64,000 bases of DNA from DAOTVX01 sp034436015 (GTDB taxonomy: Bacteria; Chloroflexota; Anaerolineae; Anaerolineales; Villigracilaceae), in NCBI GenBank assembly GCA_034436015.1, contig DAOTWG010000010.1, positions 62,001 to 126,000 of the forward strand. The letters are read 5' to 3'. Under the pieces are notes generated by a model. That model was not told the DNA's origin and searched no databases. It saw only the letters and a program-made list of their open reading frames with translations. Of this stretch, positions 31,905-41,389 are shown piece after piece. Numbering within the stretch: the stretch's first letter is position 1; each line of letters opens with the position of its first letter. Made by a program: the position numbers and the translations under genes.

Positions 31905-32627
31905 TTACTTCAAGGTGTAGTTGATGGTAACGGTGACGATAATTTGAAATTCTCCGGTCAAGACCGGCACGCTGGAGGCCGCAGCTCGTTCTATACCATC
32001 GTCCCCGCCTTTCCCTGCCATGCCAGTATAGGGGGCACTGTCGTAGAAGCTGATGGACTGCACCTCACCAAGCGTGACGCCAGCGGCTTTCGCCAGTTCC
32101 TCGGCCTGTTTTCTGGCACTCTCTATAGCTAAAGCGCGAGCCTTGTTAATGGCCTCAGTCCGGTCTTCCACATCGAAGAAGATGCTATAGATGGAGTTGG
32201 CCCCGGCCTGAATCGCGGCGTCTAATAGGTCGCCTAAGACGTTTAAGTTGCGCACTTTAACCTGAACCGTGTTTTGCACTATGTAGGTTTGCTCAACGAC
32301 ATTCCCTTTGTCGTCATAGCGTTCGTTCAGCCAGACGCTGAAGTTGGTTGTGGTGATGTCTTTCTCTTCCACACCGAAGGATTTGATGGCATTGATGACG
32401 GCTTGCGTAGTGGCGTTATTGGCGCGGACGGCGCTGCCGACGCTCGGATCCTTCGTTTGAACGCCGATAGAGGCATAGGCGATATCGGGAGTTAGTGTAA
32501 CCATGCCGGTGCCGTTGACGGTTAGAATGCGTTGTGGCGGTTCCGGATACACATTGGTCGTAACGCAGGCGGCCAGGAACAGGCTCAGCCCAACAATAGA
32601 TACTAGGAAAATCAGTTTGTGACGCAT
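31905..32627 (-). CDS. SIMPL (DUF541) domain lipoprotein
   Basis: 240 residues. The signal peptide ends in the lipobox FLAAC near residue 21. The rest is the SIMPL domain: ILTVNGTGMVTLTPDIAYASIGVQT at its start, then NFSVWLNERYDDKGN and ARALAIESARKQAEELAKAAGV, which are family hallmarks. Such proteins are periplasmic or surface oligomers of uncertain function (oxidative stress or signalling in some hosts). GGAG lies 7 bases before the ATG. It is probably a single-gene unit. Confidence 0.88.
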   Translation of the reverse strand: MRHKLIFLVSIVGLSLFLAACVTTNVYPEPPQRILTVNGTGMVTLTPDIAYASIGVQTKDPSVGSAVRANNATTQAVINAIKSFGVEEKDITTTNFSVWLNERYDDKGNVVEQTYIVQNTVQVKVRNLNVLGDLLDAAIQAGANSIYSIFFDVEDRTEAINKARALAIESARKQAEELAKAAGVTLGEVQSISFYDSAPYTGMAGKGGDDGIERAAASSVPVLTGEFQIIVTVTINYTLK

Positions 32628-32711
32628 AGGTACTCCATAGAGAAATTAAGGAATGTTTTCCTTACATGATGAACGTTGCCGAAAGAGGAAAAGTTCCCGA
32701 CGTTTCTTCAA

Positions 32712-33587
32712 TTAAACCTCGATACCTAACCATTGACGGATAAGGTAGCCGATGAGGAAGGAGATCGCGGCTACGCTCAGACTCAGGCCGGCCATCTCCA
32801 GAAAGCGTGCCCGGAAAGGCATGTCCTGCGCGACGGAGACATAGAAATTGAATGCAGCGATGATGAGGATGGCTGTGAACAGGGCAATACCCAGGTCAAG
32901 GTAATAATTCTGAATGAACAGATAAGGGAGCACCAACAGGGTAACGGTGATGAGATAGGCAATGCCGGTGTAAATCGCCGCGCGGACGGGGTGCTTTTCC
33001 GTCTTCTCGGATCGGGTGGAGAGATATTCGCTTGCTGCCATGGAGAGCGAGGCGGCGATGCCGGTAATGAGGCCGGAAAGGGCGATCAATTTCACGTTCT
33101 GCAAGGCGAGCGTCAGGCCTGCCAGCGCGCCCGTCAGTTCCACCAGGGCATCGTTGAGGCCCAAGACAACAGAGCCGGCATAGTGCAGTCGTTCTTCGTC
33201 CAGCATAGCAAGCAATCGCTCCTCGTGAGCGTCCTCTTCGGCTTCGAACTGCGCGGCTTCCGGAATAGCCGAGATCATCGAAGCATAGTTGCGCTGCGCG
33301 GCTCGTTCGCCGCGTTCCATGAGTTTGACGCCAAACGTGAAACCGAAGATGACACTGATTAAGTAGTACAGCCAAACGGATAACCAACGCGGAGCTACGT
33401 CCCGGCCGGTGTACTGTTTCCAAGTATGATAGTGCTGCAATTCGTCTTCGGCGATCTGGGCCAGAATCTTGGCGTTCTCGTCCGATTTCAGTCGCTTGGC
33501 CAGGCGTTTGTAGATGTGGTGCTCTGTGATTTCGGTTTGTTGATAGCGTAGCAGTTGGGCCCGGACGGATTCGGGAATAGCCGACAT
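32712..33587 (-). CDS. Rubrerythrin-VIT1/CCC1 fusion transporter (MbfA-like)
   Basis: 291 residues. The first 140 residues form a ferritin-like helical bundle with Glu/His ligands (EITEHHIYKRLAKR, AEDELQHYHTWKQ, AEEDAHEERLLAML). The VIT domain follows with VLGLNDALVELTGALAGLT, LSMAASEYLSTRSE and three or more membrane segments. The closest concept is MbfA, a rubrerythrin-VIT protein that exports iron. Iron or manganese efflux across the cytoplasmic membrane is inferred. GGAGGTGA precedes the ATG. No iron-box operator is evident. Confidence 0.87.
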   Translation of the reverse strand: MSAIPESVRAQLLRYQQTEITEHHIYKRLAKRLKSDENAKILAQIAEDELQHYHTWKQYTGRDVAPRWLSVWLYYLISVIFGFTFGVKLMERGERAAQRNYASMISAIPEAAQFEAEEDAHEERLLAMLDEERLHYAGSVVLGLNDALVELTGALAGLTLALQNVKLIALSGLITGIAASLSMAASEYLSTRSEKTEKHPVRAAIYTGIAYLITVTLLVLPYLFIQNYYLDLGIALFTAILIIAAFNFYVSVAQDMPFRARFLEMAGLSLSVAAISFLIGYLIRQWLGIEV

Positions 33588-33615
33588 GATTCACCTCCGA
33601 AAGGAAAAGACGTCT

Positions 33616-35274
33616 CTATTCCGAATGATGGGACTTGGCATGTCCTTCGCCGCTTTGGGTGCTTTGTTTTTGCTGGTACTCTTTGGCTGCTTGAACCAGG
33701 CCAAGAAACAGCGGATGCGGTCGCGTAGGACGCGAAAGGAATTCGGGATGAAATTGGCTTCCTAGCATGTATGGGTGATCTTTCAACTCGACGATTTCTA
33801 CAAGCTTCCCGTCTGGCGAAAGACCGGAGAAAATCATACCGCCGCGTGTTAGTCGTTCCCGGTAGGCGTTGTTTAATTCAAATCGGTGACGGTGACGTTC
33901 CTCGACCTGCGGCACGCCGTAGAGTTTGGCGGCCTTTGTACCCGTCTGCAAGACACATGGGTATAGGCCTAGGCGCATAGTGCCTCCCATATCCGTAATG
34001 GCGCGCTGCTCGAGCATTAAGTCGATGACGGGGTATGGGGTGGATCGGTCAAACTCGGTGGAATTGGCGTTCTCCAATCCCAAGACGTTGCGAGCAAATT
34101 CCACGACCATGAGTTGCATGCCTAGGCACAGACCAAGATAAGGGATTCGGTGCTCGCGAGCGTGGCGGATGGCTTGAATCTTGCCTTCGATGCCGCGTGA
34201 GCCAAAGCCGCCGGGTACCACAACTCCTGCGCAACCTCGTAGAACATCCCACCCTTTGCCTTTTTCCAAATCAGCAGAGTGAACCCATTCGATGTCAATT
34301 TGTACTCCCAACGCTAACCCGGCGTGTTTGAGCGCCTCTCGCACCGAAATGTACGCGTCGTGCAATTCTACATATTTGCCCACCAGAGCGATTTTTAAAT
34401 GCGGTTTTTCTCGCCTCACCTCCGCAACTAGTTTTTTCCATTCTGACCAATCCGGTTCTTTGCGCGGTTTTAATCCCAGCCGGGCAAGCAGATAGTCTGC
34501 CACGCCAGCCTGTTCCAGAAGTAAAGGGACTTCGTAGAGCACCGGCGTAGTGACCATAGGCACAACGGCCTCTTTTTCCACGTCGCAGAAAAGAGCGATC
34601 TTATCGCGCAGGCTGTCGTCCAGGGGATAATCGGAGCGGGCGACGATCATGTCCGGTGTAATACCGATGGAACGTAACTCGGCTACAGAGTGCTGCGTTG
34701 GTTTGGTCTTGATTTCTCCTGTGGCGCCGATGTAGGGCAACCAGGTAACATGGATGAAGGCGCAATGTTCACGGCCGAGTTCATGACGCAACTGACGCAA
34801 TGCCTCAAGAAATGGGAGCGATTCGATATCGCCTACTGTTCCGCCCACTTCGACGATGACAATCTCGGCGCCGGTCGTTTTGGCGACCAGGCCAATGCGA
34901 CGTTTGATTTCGTTGGTGATGTGGGGAATGACCTGAATCGTTCCACCGAGATAGTCGCCGCGTCGCTCTTTGGCAATGACCTCGGCGTAGACCTGACCGG
35001 TCGTCACGTTGCAGACGCGGCTCAGCCGCTCGTCAATAAACCGTTCATAGTGTCCTAGATCCAGGTCGGTTTCGGCTCCGTCATCGAGGACGAAGACCTC
35101 GCCGTGTTGATAAGGACTCATGGTGCCCGGATCGACGTTGATATAGGGATCGAGTTTTTGCACGGCCACCTTGAAACCGCGTTCTTTCAAGGTGCGTCCC
35201 ATGGCGGCCGCGGTTACGCCCTTCCCGACCGAGGAGACGACACCGCCGGTGAAGAAAAGATATTTCGCGCTCAT
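33616..35274 (-). CDS. pyrG: CTP synthase
   Basis: The start at 35274 (MSAKYLFFTGGVVSSVGKG) gives 552 residues. The amidoligase domain (1-270) shows GGVVSSVGKGVTAAAMG and DPYINVDPGTMSPYQHGEVFV. The glutamine amidotransferase domain (about 300-540) has LGLCLGMQ with the catalytic cysteine and FHPEFLSRPTRPHPLF with His and Glu. It converts UTP to CTP, the nucleotide also used by the CMP-sugar synthetases here. A ribosome site (AAGGGA) precedes the ATG; the longer frame upstream to 35331 is not needed. Confidence 0.95.
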   Translation of the reverse strand: MSAKYLFFTGGVVSSVGKGVTAAAMGRTLKERGFKVAVQKLDPYINVDPGTMSPYQHGEVFVLDDGAETDLDLGHYERFIDERLSRVCNVTTGQVYAEVIAKERRGDYLGGTIQVIPHITNEIKRRIGLVAKTTGAEIVIVEVGGTVGDIESLPFLEALRQLRHELGREHCAFIHVTWLPYIGATGEIKTKPTQHSVAELRSIGITPDMIVARSDYPLDDSLRDKIALFCDVEKEAVVPMVTTPVLYEVPLLLEQAGVADYLLARLGLKPRKEPDWSEWKKLVAEVRREKPHLKIALVGKYVELHDAYISVREALKHAGLALGVQIDIEWVHSADLEKGKGWDVLRGCAGVVVPGGFGSRGIEGKIQAIRHAREHRIPYLGLCLGMQLMVVEFARNVLGLENANSTEFDRSTPYPVIDLMLEQRAITDMGGTMRLGLYPCVLQTGTKAAKLYGVPQVEERHRHRFELNNAYRERLTRGGMIFSGLSPDGKLVEIVELKDHPYMLGSQFHPEFLSRPTRPHPLFLGLVQAAKEYQQKQSTQSGEGHAKSHHSE

Positions 35275-35369
35275 GGTTATTCCCTTGCTTAGACAGGCGA
35301 TAAAGAAGTTTGGGAGGGCCGTGGCCGGCAACCTCCCCAGCTAGTAGATCATGGAGCCGAGGGAATGTC

Positions 35370-35744
35370 TCATCCGAGTACTTTCAACAAATCTTCCGCC
35401 GCGCGCCGCATCTCGAGGAAGATGAGGCCTAGTTTGGCTTCCGGTCGCGCCAGGGCGGTGAGTACGGCTTCCTCGCCGACCGAAGTCAGCACGATGGCGC
35501 CTTCGTCGCCACGAATGTACACCTGTTCCAGGCCTCCGCGTCCAAGTTCGCTGGCAATTCGTTCCCCTAAGCTCAGCATGGCTGCCGACATGGCCGACAC
35601 GCGGTCTTCCTCTACGTCGGACGGCAAGGCAGAGGCCATGATCAGCCCGTCCACCGAGACGATAGCGGATGCTTCGATATCCGGAGCGGCCGCCTGCATC
35701 GCTCTTAAACGATTGACCATTTGTTCATTGCGAGACTGGTTCAC
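35370..35744 (-). CDS. Roadblock/LC7 domain protein
   Basis: A 124-residue protein with a GTG start and AAGGGTG just before it. The single domain reads LRAMQAAAPDIEASAIVSVDGLIMAS, ERIASELGRGGLEQVYIRG and GAIVLTSVGEEAVLTAL, the MglB/roadblock fold. Such proteins dimerise and often regulate small Ras-like GTPases in polarity or signalling. No MglA-type GTPase is present nearby, so its partner must be elsewhere. It lies between pyrG and guaB. Confidence 0.85.
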   Translation of the reverse strand: MNQSRNEQMVNRLRAMQAAAPDIEASAIVSVDGLIMASALPSDVEEDRVSAMSAAMLSLGERIASELGRGGLEQVYIRGDEGAIVLTSVGEEAVLTALARPEAKLGLIFLEMRRAAEDLLKVLG

Positions 35745-35795
35745 GCCGGCACCCTTGTCTTGCTTAGGATATTAAAGTTTACCACAAAAGGTTGG

Positions 35796-37283
35796 TTACT
35801 CGGGGCTGATTTGGTAATTTGGCGCTTCTTTGGTGATGATGACGTCGTGAGGATGACTCTCGATGAGACCGGCCTTGGTCATTCGTATCAGACGGGCTTT
35901 TGTACGGAGGTCTTCCAGCGTACGAGCGCCGGCATATCCCATCCCGGCCCGCAAACCGCCAACGAGTTGATAGACGTAATCGTGGAGCGGGCCGCGATAA
36001 GGAACACGGCCCTCGATACCCTCCGGGACAAGCTTGCCCGCGCTGCCTTGCGCGCTAGCATACCGGTCTCGGCCATATCCCTGCATCGCGCCCAGCGATC
36101 CCATACCGCGATATTCTTTGAAGCGCCTGCCTTCGAAGATGACCTCTTCGCCAGGCGCTTCTTCTAAGCCGGCCAGCAAGGAACCAAGCATGACGGTGTC
36201 TGCGCCGGCGACGATGGCTTTGACGATGTCGCCGCTGTACTTGATACCTCCGTCGGCGATGATCGGAATTCCAAGTCGACGCGCGACCCGGGAGCAATGG
36301 TAAATGGCGCTCAATTGTGGCATGCCTGCTCCGGCAACCACGCGTGTGGTGCATATGGATCCTGCGCCGACTCCCACCTTGACCGTTGCTGCTCCTGCCT
36401 CGACCAGCGCGATCACTCCTTCTGGCGTAACCACATTTCCGGCGATGATGGGCAATTTGGGGAACAATCGGCGCAATCGCTTGATCGTCTCCAGGACGTT
36501 TTTTGTGTGACCGTGCGCAGTGTCAATGGCCACGACATCTACGTCTGCCTCTACAAGCAAGCCGACGCGTTGCTCTGCTTCTACGCCAACGCCGACCGCT
36601 GCTCCTACCAACAGGCGACCATCCGCGTCGCGCGCGGCATTTGGATACTCAATCTCTTTTAGAATATCTTTGACGGTCAGCAAACCCTTGAGATGACCGC
36701 TCTCATCTACCAGCGGCAACTTTTCAATGCGATGCTTTTGAAGTAAGGCTTTAGCTTCTTCGCGCGAGATCCCTACCGGCGCCGTCACCAATGGCTGGGG
36801 AGTCATGAACTGGCTGACCGGCAAATGGTAGTCTTTTGGTTCCACGAAGCGTTTGTCGCGGTTGGTAAGAATACCGACCAGTTTCCCTTCTCCATCTACA
36901 ATCGGGACGCCGCTGATGCGATAGGTGGACATGATCTCCTCGGCTTCTTGGAGCGTTGCGTCGGGTGGCAAGGTGATGGGGTCGCTGATCATGCCGGCCT
37001 GGGAACGTTTCACTTTGTCTACTTCGTTGGCCTGTTGCTGCGGCGACATATTGCGGTGAATAATTCCGATGCCGCCCTCGCGCGCTAAAGCAATCGCCAG
37101 CCGCGCTTCGGTGACAGTGTCCATTGCCGCCGAGACCAGAGGAATGTTCAACGTGATGTCTGCGGTGAGGCGGGTAGAAACGTCTGTTTCTGATGGTAGA
37201 ACTTCGCTGTAACCGGGGAGAACGAGGACATCGTCAAAGGTGAGCGCTTCGTTTGCTTCGAATAGCTCGCGATTCACATCCAT
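35796..37283 (-). CDS. guaB: Inosine-5'-monophosphate dehydrogenase
   Basis: The ATG at 37283 after AAGGAG gives 495 residues. N-terminal NEALTFDDVLVLPGYSEVLP, two CBS domains at about 100-220 (ISDPITLPPDATLQEAEEIM and FMTPQPLVTAPVGISREEAK), then the catalytic loop GAGSICTTRVVAG, with the nucleophilic cysteine, and DGGIKYSGDIVKAI and MLGSLLAGLEEAPGE. It makes XMP from IMP with NAD. The CBS domains suggest control by nucleotides. The open frame upstream to 37481 is not used. Confidence 0.95.
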   Translation of the reverse strand: MDVNRELFEANEALTFDDVLVLPGYSEVLPSETDVSTRLTADITLNIPLVSAAMDTVTEARLAIALAREGGIGIIHRNMSPQQQANEVDKVKRSQAGMISDPITLPPDATLQEAEEIMSTYRISGVPIVDGEGKLVGILTNRDKRFVEPKDYHLPVSQFMTPQPLVTAPVGISREEAKALLQKHRIEKLPLVDESGHLKGLLTVKDILKEIEYPNAARDADGRLLVGAAVGVGVEAEQRVGLLVEADVDVVAIDTAHGHTKNVLETIKRLRRLFPKLPIIAGNVVTPEGVIALVEAGAATVKVGVGAGSICTTRVVAGAGMPQLSAIYHCSRVARRLGIPIIADGGIKYSGDIVKAIVAGADTVMLGSLLAGLEEAPGEEVIFEGRRFKEYRGMGSLGAMQGYGRDRYASAQGSAGKLVPEGIEGRVPYRGPLHDYVYQLVGGLRAGMGYAGARTLEDLRTKARLIRMTKAGLIESHPHDVIITKEAPNYQISPE

Positions 37284-37621
37284 ACCGCACTCCTTCCGAA
37301 GGGGACGAGAAAAAATTTCACCAATTTTACTGCAAAACGCGTCGGGGTGAAACATGCGCCAATGGTTGCGCTTGTACCATAAGCGGCGGGCGTGTTGCGA
37401 TGCCCTATTGAGAGACGGCGCTTCGCGGCGTTTGAACTTTCCGGTTCGCGATGCTGTCACTGTGAAGCCGCTTTGGGGCATCGCATGAGACGATACTAGC
37501 CACCGTGGCGGAAAGGATACCGAATGTGCGCTTCTACGTCTTGTTGTCTTGTTCTACGATTGGCACACTCGGCCCACGAGCGCTTCTATCAGAAATCGCT
37601 TCGCTGTCTTGCGTGGGGCGG
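37284..37621 (-). other. Intergenic region between miaA and guaB (338 bases)
   Basis: No credible gene on either strand. It contains the ribosome site of guaB and a TAAAAT -10 candidate at 37324-37329 on the minus strand, which would give a leader of about 34 bases. Short inverted repeats are present, but none has a U-run typical of a terminator, and no riboswitch could be recognised. Confidence 0.5.
37324..37329 (-). promoter_or_regulatory. Candidate guaB -10 element
   Basis: TAAAAT on the minus strand, about 40 bases before the guaB ATG. No -35 match at the right distance; weak evidence. Confidence 0.25.
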
Positions 37622-38578
37622 TTAAGGTGTTCTCTCCGAATCTCCCGCGTTAGGGACTCCTTGCGTGGCGAGAAAGGTGCGGATGGTTTCTTCGATGGCC
37701 TCGAGCGGTGTTGTATCCATACGAAACCAGTGGATAGTTGGATCGCCGGCTTTAAACCAATTGGCTTGACGGCGCACAAAAGCGCGCGTCAAACGGCGCA
37801 TCTTGGTTTTTGCTTCTTCTATGCTGATTTGTCCCTGGAGCACGGCAAAGCACTCGCGATAACCTATGGCAGACATACTGGGCAAATTGGGCGAGTATCC
37901 TTGTGTAAGCAATTGTCGCGTCTCTTCAAGTAGGCCGTTGGCAAACATAGTCTCAATGCGGGCGTCAATGCGGGTATATAAGATGTGGCGGGGCCATGTC
38001 AATCCGATGGTAAGGAGGCGGTGCGGAGAGGTGGCCTGGCCACATTGAGTCGAAACGGGGCGGCCGGTGGAGAGGGTCACCTCCAGGGCGCGGATGACAC
38101 GGCGGAGGTTACGGGGGTCAATGGATTTGGCAGCGCCTGGATCGAGCAGGGCGAGTTTTTCGTGTAGCCAATAAAGGCCATGTTCATAAGCCAACCGCTC
38201 CAACACAGAACGCAAACGCGGGTTTGGTGGAGTGGGAGGGAGCGTCCAGCCGTGAGTCACAGCCCTAATGTATTGGCCTGTGCCGCCGACCAGAAAAGGT
38301 ATTCGGCCGCGCGCGTGAATATCGGCTATGGTCGCGACGGCTGCCCGCTGGAAGACTGCCAGGCTCCAGGTTTCATTAGGAGCGGCAACGTCGATCAGGT
38401 GATGTGGAACACGGGCGCGATCCTCAAGGCTTGGTTTTGCCGTGCCGATGTCCATGCCGCGATAGAAAAGACGTGAATCGGCAGAGATGATTTCTCCGTG
38501 CAATCGTTCGGCAAGGTGAATGGAAGTCTCTGTCTTTCCTGACGCGGTTGGGCCGACAATCACAATGAGAGGCAGCAT
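37622..38578 (-). CDS. miaA: tRNA dimethylallyltransferase
   Basis: A 318-residue protein starting LPLIVIVGPTASGKTETSIHLA, which holds the P-loop. SADSRLFYRGMDIGTAKPS and HHLIDVAAPNETWSLAVFQ are standard MiaA blocks, and FLVGGTGQYIRAVTHG binds the prenyl diphosphate. It adds dimethylallyl to A37 of tRNAs reading codons beginning with U. The isoprenoid donor fits with the mevalonate pathway nearby. The adjacent upstream gene is YraN-like, 29 bases away. Confidence 0.94.
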   Translation of the reverse strand: MLPLIVIVGPTASGKTETSIHLAERLHGEIISADSRLFYRGMDIGTAKPSLEDRARVPHHLIDVAAPNETWSLAVFQRAAVATIADIHARGRIPFLVGGTGQYIRAVTHGWTLPPTPPNPRLRSVLERLAYEHGLYWLHEKLALLDPGAAKSIDPRNLRRVIRALEVTLSTGRPVSTQCGQATSPHRLLTIGLTWPRHILYTRIDARIETMFANGLLEETRQLLTQGYSPNLPSMSAIGYRECFAVLQGQISIEEAKTKMRRLTRAFVRRQANWFKAGDPTIHWFRMDTTPLEAIEETIRTFLATQGVPNAGDSERTP

Positions 38579-38607
38579 GGAATCAACACGTTTCGTTTAG
38601 GATGTTC

Positions 38608-38976
38608 TCATAGGATGTTCTCAAAGTGGATAAGGCGCGCAGATCGCTTGCCGAACCGCTGAATGGCTATGACGTCGAATTGCCAGGTTTCACCGTTTTC
38701 CGGGTGTTGGGCAAGGTAGGCCTCGGCGGCGGCTAGCAAGTGTGCTTGCTTGCGCGACGTCACCGCATCTTCGGGGCAACCAAATTTTAGTGAGGTGCGC
38801 GTCTTGACCTCGACGAATACAATTACCTCATCTTTGCGGGCGATGAGGTCAATTTCTCCGTGAGGGGTGTGAACGTTGCGCGCCAGAATATGGTAGCCGC
38901 GCCGTTGTAAGTATGCGGCTGCCATGTCCTCACCCAAACGGCCAAGCGTGCGTCGGTGTTCGTTCAAGGTTGCCAT
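38608..38976 (-). CDS. YraN/UPF0102 endonuclease-like protein
   Basis: The ATG at 38976 gives 122 residues, the family's usual size. LGRLGEDMAAAYLQRRGY and HGEIDLIARKDEVIVFVEVKTR form the restriction-endonuclease-like fold with E, D and ExK residues. QFDVIAIQR follows. The function is unknown despite wide conservation. The start overlaps the stop of the GT4 gene upstream by 13 bases, so they are co-transcribed. An open frame to 39150 lies within the GT4 gene. Confidence 0.88.
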   Translation of the reverse strand: MATLNEHRRTLGRLGEDMAAAYLQRRGYHILARNVHTPHGEIDLIARKDEVIVFVEVKTRTSLKFGCPEDAVTSRKQAHLLAAAEAYLAQHPENGETWQFDVIAIQRFGKRSARLIHFENIL

Positions 38977-40154
38977 CTGGCCGCCCAGCCTTTCAGTCGT
39001 GAACGTAGGCTGCGTCGGCGCAAGGCGCGCGCGGCGATCAGACGTTCGTAGTGGGAGAGCACAAGTTGTGTTGTGCGTTCGATAGCATATTGTTCGGCGG
39101 CCTGGCGAGCAGCGTTCCCCATCTTGCGTCTTAAATCGGAGTCCAGGCACAGACGCGTCAGTTGTGCTGCCAGGGCCGCCTCGGAATGTTCTGCAAGTAA
39201 GCCGGTCCGTCCATGTTGTACTGTATCGCTCACACCTACCGATTGCAACCCGACGACCGGTAAGCCGGCAGCCATGGCCTCGATGACGGAGAGAGGATGA
39301 ACCTCTGTGATAGAGGCAGTCGTGAAAATGTCACACATGGCCAGATAGCGCGGCAGAGTCGTATAGGGTTGCAATCCCAGGAAGTGGACTCGATTCATCA
39401 GAGCGTAATGCCGTACCATCTCTCGTAACGATTCTGCCTCCAGCCCGCCGCCGACGAGAAGCAGATGGGCCTTTTCTACAGCGCCGGCGATGCCGGCGAA
39501 AGCCCGTAACAGGAACTGTAGATTCTTCTCCGGAGCCAACCGCCCAATGTAGATTAACAGTACGTCATCGGTGGCGAACCCGAAATCGGCGCGCGGAAAC
39601 GGCTCTGGCTGGCGGTAGGGCTTTAAGTCAACGCCGTTTGGAATGACCTCGATCGATGATTTTACCCCTAGTTTGCGCAGGATGCCTGCCATGCCCTGGG
39701 AAGGGGAAACAACCAGGTCAACAGCGGCGCAGAAGAAGGGAAGATAGGTCTGCAAAAGAGCTGTGCTCAACTCAGGTGGCACAAGGGGGAGGTATGTCTG
39801 GGCGTACAGGTCGTAACGGGTGTGGTTAGTGAAGACAATCGGAATGTGCAAGGGCCGACAATACCGCAGTGCTAATTGGCCGCTGAGGAAAGGATGATGG
39901 ACATGGACAATATCCATGTTCTGCAATAGGGCTTTTGCCGGACGACTGTAGCGCACGTTGAAGTAAAGGCCGTGTTTGCTGATCGGAAGGCCTGGGGTCC
40001 GAATCACGCGCGGTTCGTCATCGACATGTTCCCCAAACGTGAAGACGTATACTTCGTGTCCGGCCTGCTCCAGGTAACGTTTGTTCAGGTCAATGTAATT
40101 GGTTACGCCGCTGATGTGCGGCTTGTAGATATCTGCCATCATGCCGATACGCAT
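38964..40154 (-). CDS. Family 4 glycosyltransferase (GtfA/PimB-like)
   Basis: The ATG at 40154 gives 396 residues. N-terminal MRIGMMADIYKPHISGVTNYI and HVHHPFLSGQLALRY belong to the phosphatidylinositol or diacylglycerol glycosyltransferase group. The donor site shows IPNGVDLKPYRQP, YIGRLAPEKNLQFLLRAFA and ASITEVHPLSVIEAMAAGLPVVG, with the EX7E-type pair. It probably glucosylates or mannosylates a membrane lipid at the inner leaflet; no membrane segment is seen. It overlaps YraN. The larger open frame to 40616 is rejected because the family signature starts here. Confidence 0.87.
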   Translation of the reverse strand: MRIGMMADIYKPHISGVTNYIDLNKRYLEQAGHEVYVFTFGEHVDDEPRVIRTPGLPISKHGLYFNVRYSRPAKALLQNMDIVHVHHPFLSGQLALRYCRPLHIPIVFTNHTRYDLYAQTYLPLVPPELSTALLQTYLPFFCAAVDLVVSPSQGMAGILRKLGVKSSIEVIPNGVDLKPYRQPEPFPRADFGFATDDVLLIYIGRLAPEKNLQFLLRAFAGIAGAVEKAHLLLVGGGLEAESLREMVRHYALMNRVHFLGLQPYTTLPRYLAMCDIFTTASITEVHPLSVIEAMAAGLPVVGLQSVGVSDTVQHGRTGLLAEHSEAALAAQLTRLCLDSDLRRKMGNAARQAAEQYAIERTTQLVLSHYERLIAARALRRRSLRSRLKGWAARWQP

Positions 40155-40201
40155 CGCGCACCTCGAATATGGTAAGAAAGATGACAGTTTCGAGTGGCCA
40201 T

Positions 40202-41389
40202 CTAAGGTCGAATGACTCCCAGTTTTTTCCCGACGCGGGCGAATGCTTCCAGCCCTTCCTCTAAATCCTTGCGGCTGTGTGCGGCGGAGAGCATCACGCG
40301 GATTCTGGCCTTGCCTTGCGGCACCGTTGGATAACCAATAGCCATGGCGAAAACACCGGCTTCGAACAAGGCGCGGCTGAACTGCTGCGCTAGCGGCGCT
40401 TCTCCTAACATCACCGGGGTAATGGGCGTCTGTGTCCGACCGATATCGAATCCGAGTCGTTTTAATGCACCTTGAAAATAACGGGTGTTTTCCCAAAGAC
40501 AGTCTACGAGTTCGGTGGAGGTTTCGAGAATATCGAGAGCAGCCAGACAGGCTGCGGCGTCGGGCACGGTTACGGCGGAGGAAAATAAAAAGGGGCGACC
40601 GCGTTGCCGTAACCATTCGACGATTGTGGCGTCGCCGGCCACCACGCCGCCGACCACACCAAATGCTTTGGAGAGAGTGCCGACTTCAATGTTTACTTTG
40701 CCGTGTAGGTTGAAATGATCCACAATGCCGCGCCCGCCGCGTCCGAGAACGCCTTCGCCGTGGGCGTCATCTACCATCAAAAGCAGATTGTATTTCTGAG
40801 CGATGGCGTAAATATCAGGCAGCGGCGCGATGTCGCCGTCCATACTAAACACGCCGTCGGTCACGATCAAGCCGCGACGGTAGTTCGGCAGGTTGTCGCG
40901 TACAAGCTGTTCCAGCGTGTTGACGTCACAGTGCTCATAGGTGATAATTTTCGCGCCGGAAAGCCGACAACCGTCAATAATTGAGGCGTGATTGAGACGG
41001 TCTGAGAAGATGACGTCTTCTTTGCCGACCAATGCGGGGATCGTTGCCAGATTCGCATTGAACCCGCTCTGGAAAGTGATCGCGGCCTCCACGCCCTTGA
41101 ACTCGGCCAGTCGTTTCTCCAATAGGACATGCAGGGTCATGGTGCCGGCGATGGTGCGGACGGCGGCCGGCCCAACGCCCATCTCATCCAAAGCGCGTTT
41201 CGCCGCCTCTACTAATTTTGGATGATTGGCCAAGCCGAGGTAGTTGTTGGAGCAGAAATTGAGCACGCGCCGGCCGTCTATGGTCAGCCGGGCACCCTGC
41301 GGCGACTCGATGGTGCGGATATGCACGTAGAGTCCTTGCTGGCGCAGTGTGTCTAATTCCTGTTGTATCCACGCAGTTTTTGTTGGCAT
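40202..41389 (-). CDS. kbl: Alpha-oxoamine synthase, 2-amino-3-ketobutyrate CoA ligase-like
   Basis: The ATG at 41389 (after AGAGG) gives 395 residues. This PLP enzyme shows NFCSNNYLGLANHPKL, GVGPAAVRTIAGTMTLH, the aspartate-histidine region VDDAHGEGVLGRGGRG, and the PLP lysine in GTLSKAFGVVGG. Kbl makes 2-amino-3-ketobutyrate from glycine and acetyl-CoA; BioF (KAPA synthase) is the main alternative. No threonine dehydrogenase gene or biotin gene is adjacent, so the choice rests on sequence style alone. Confidence 0.85.
   Translation of the reverse strand: MPTKTAWIQQELDTLRQQGLYVHIRTIESPQGARLTIDGRRVLNFCSNNYLGLANHPKLVEAAKRALDEMGVGPAAVRTIAGTMTLHVLLEKRLAEFKGVEAAITFQSGFNANLATIPALVGKEDVIFSDRLNHASIIDGCRLSGAKIITYEHCDVNTLEQLVRDNLPNYRRGLIVTDGVFSMDGDIAPLPDIYAIAQKYNLLLMVDDAHGEGVLGRGGRGIVDHFNLHGKVNIEVGTLSKAFGVVGGVVAGDATIVEWLRQRGRPFLFSSAVTVPDAAACLAALDILETSTELVDCLWENTRYFQGALKRLGFDIGRTQTPITPVMLGEAPLAQQFSRALFEAGVFAMAIGYPTVPQGKARIRVMLSAAHSRKDLEEGLEAFARVGKKLGVIRP

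Noticed and set aside
37505..37933. 142-residue plus-strand open frame over the miaA 3' end
   Set aside because: Antisense to miaA and rich in atypical residues; a shadow frame.
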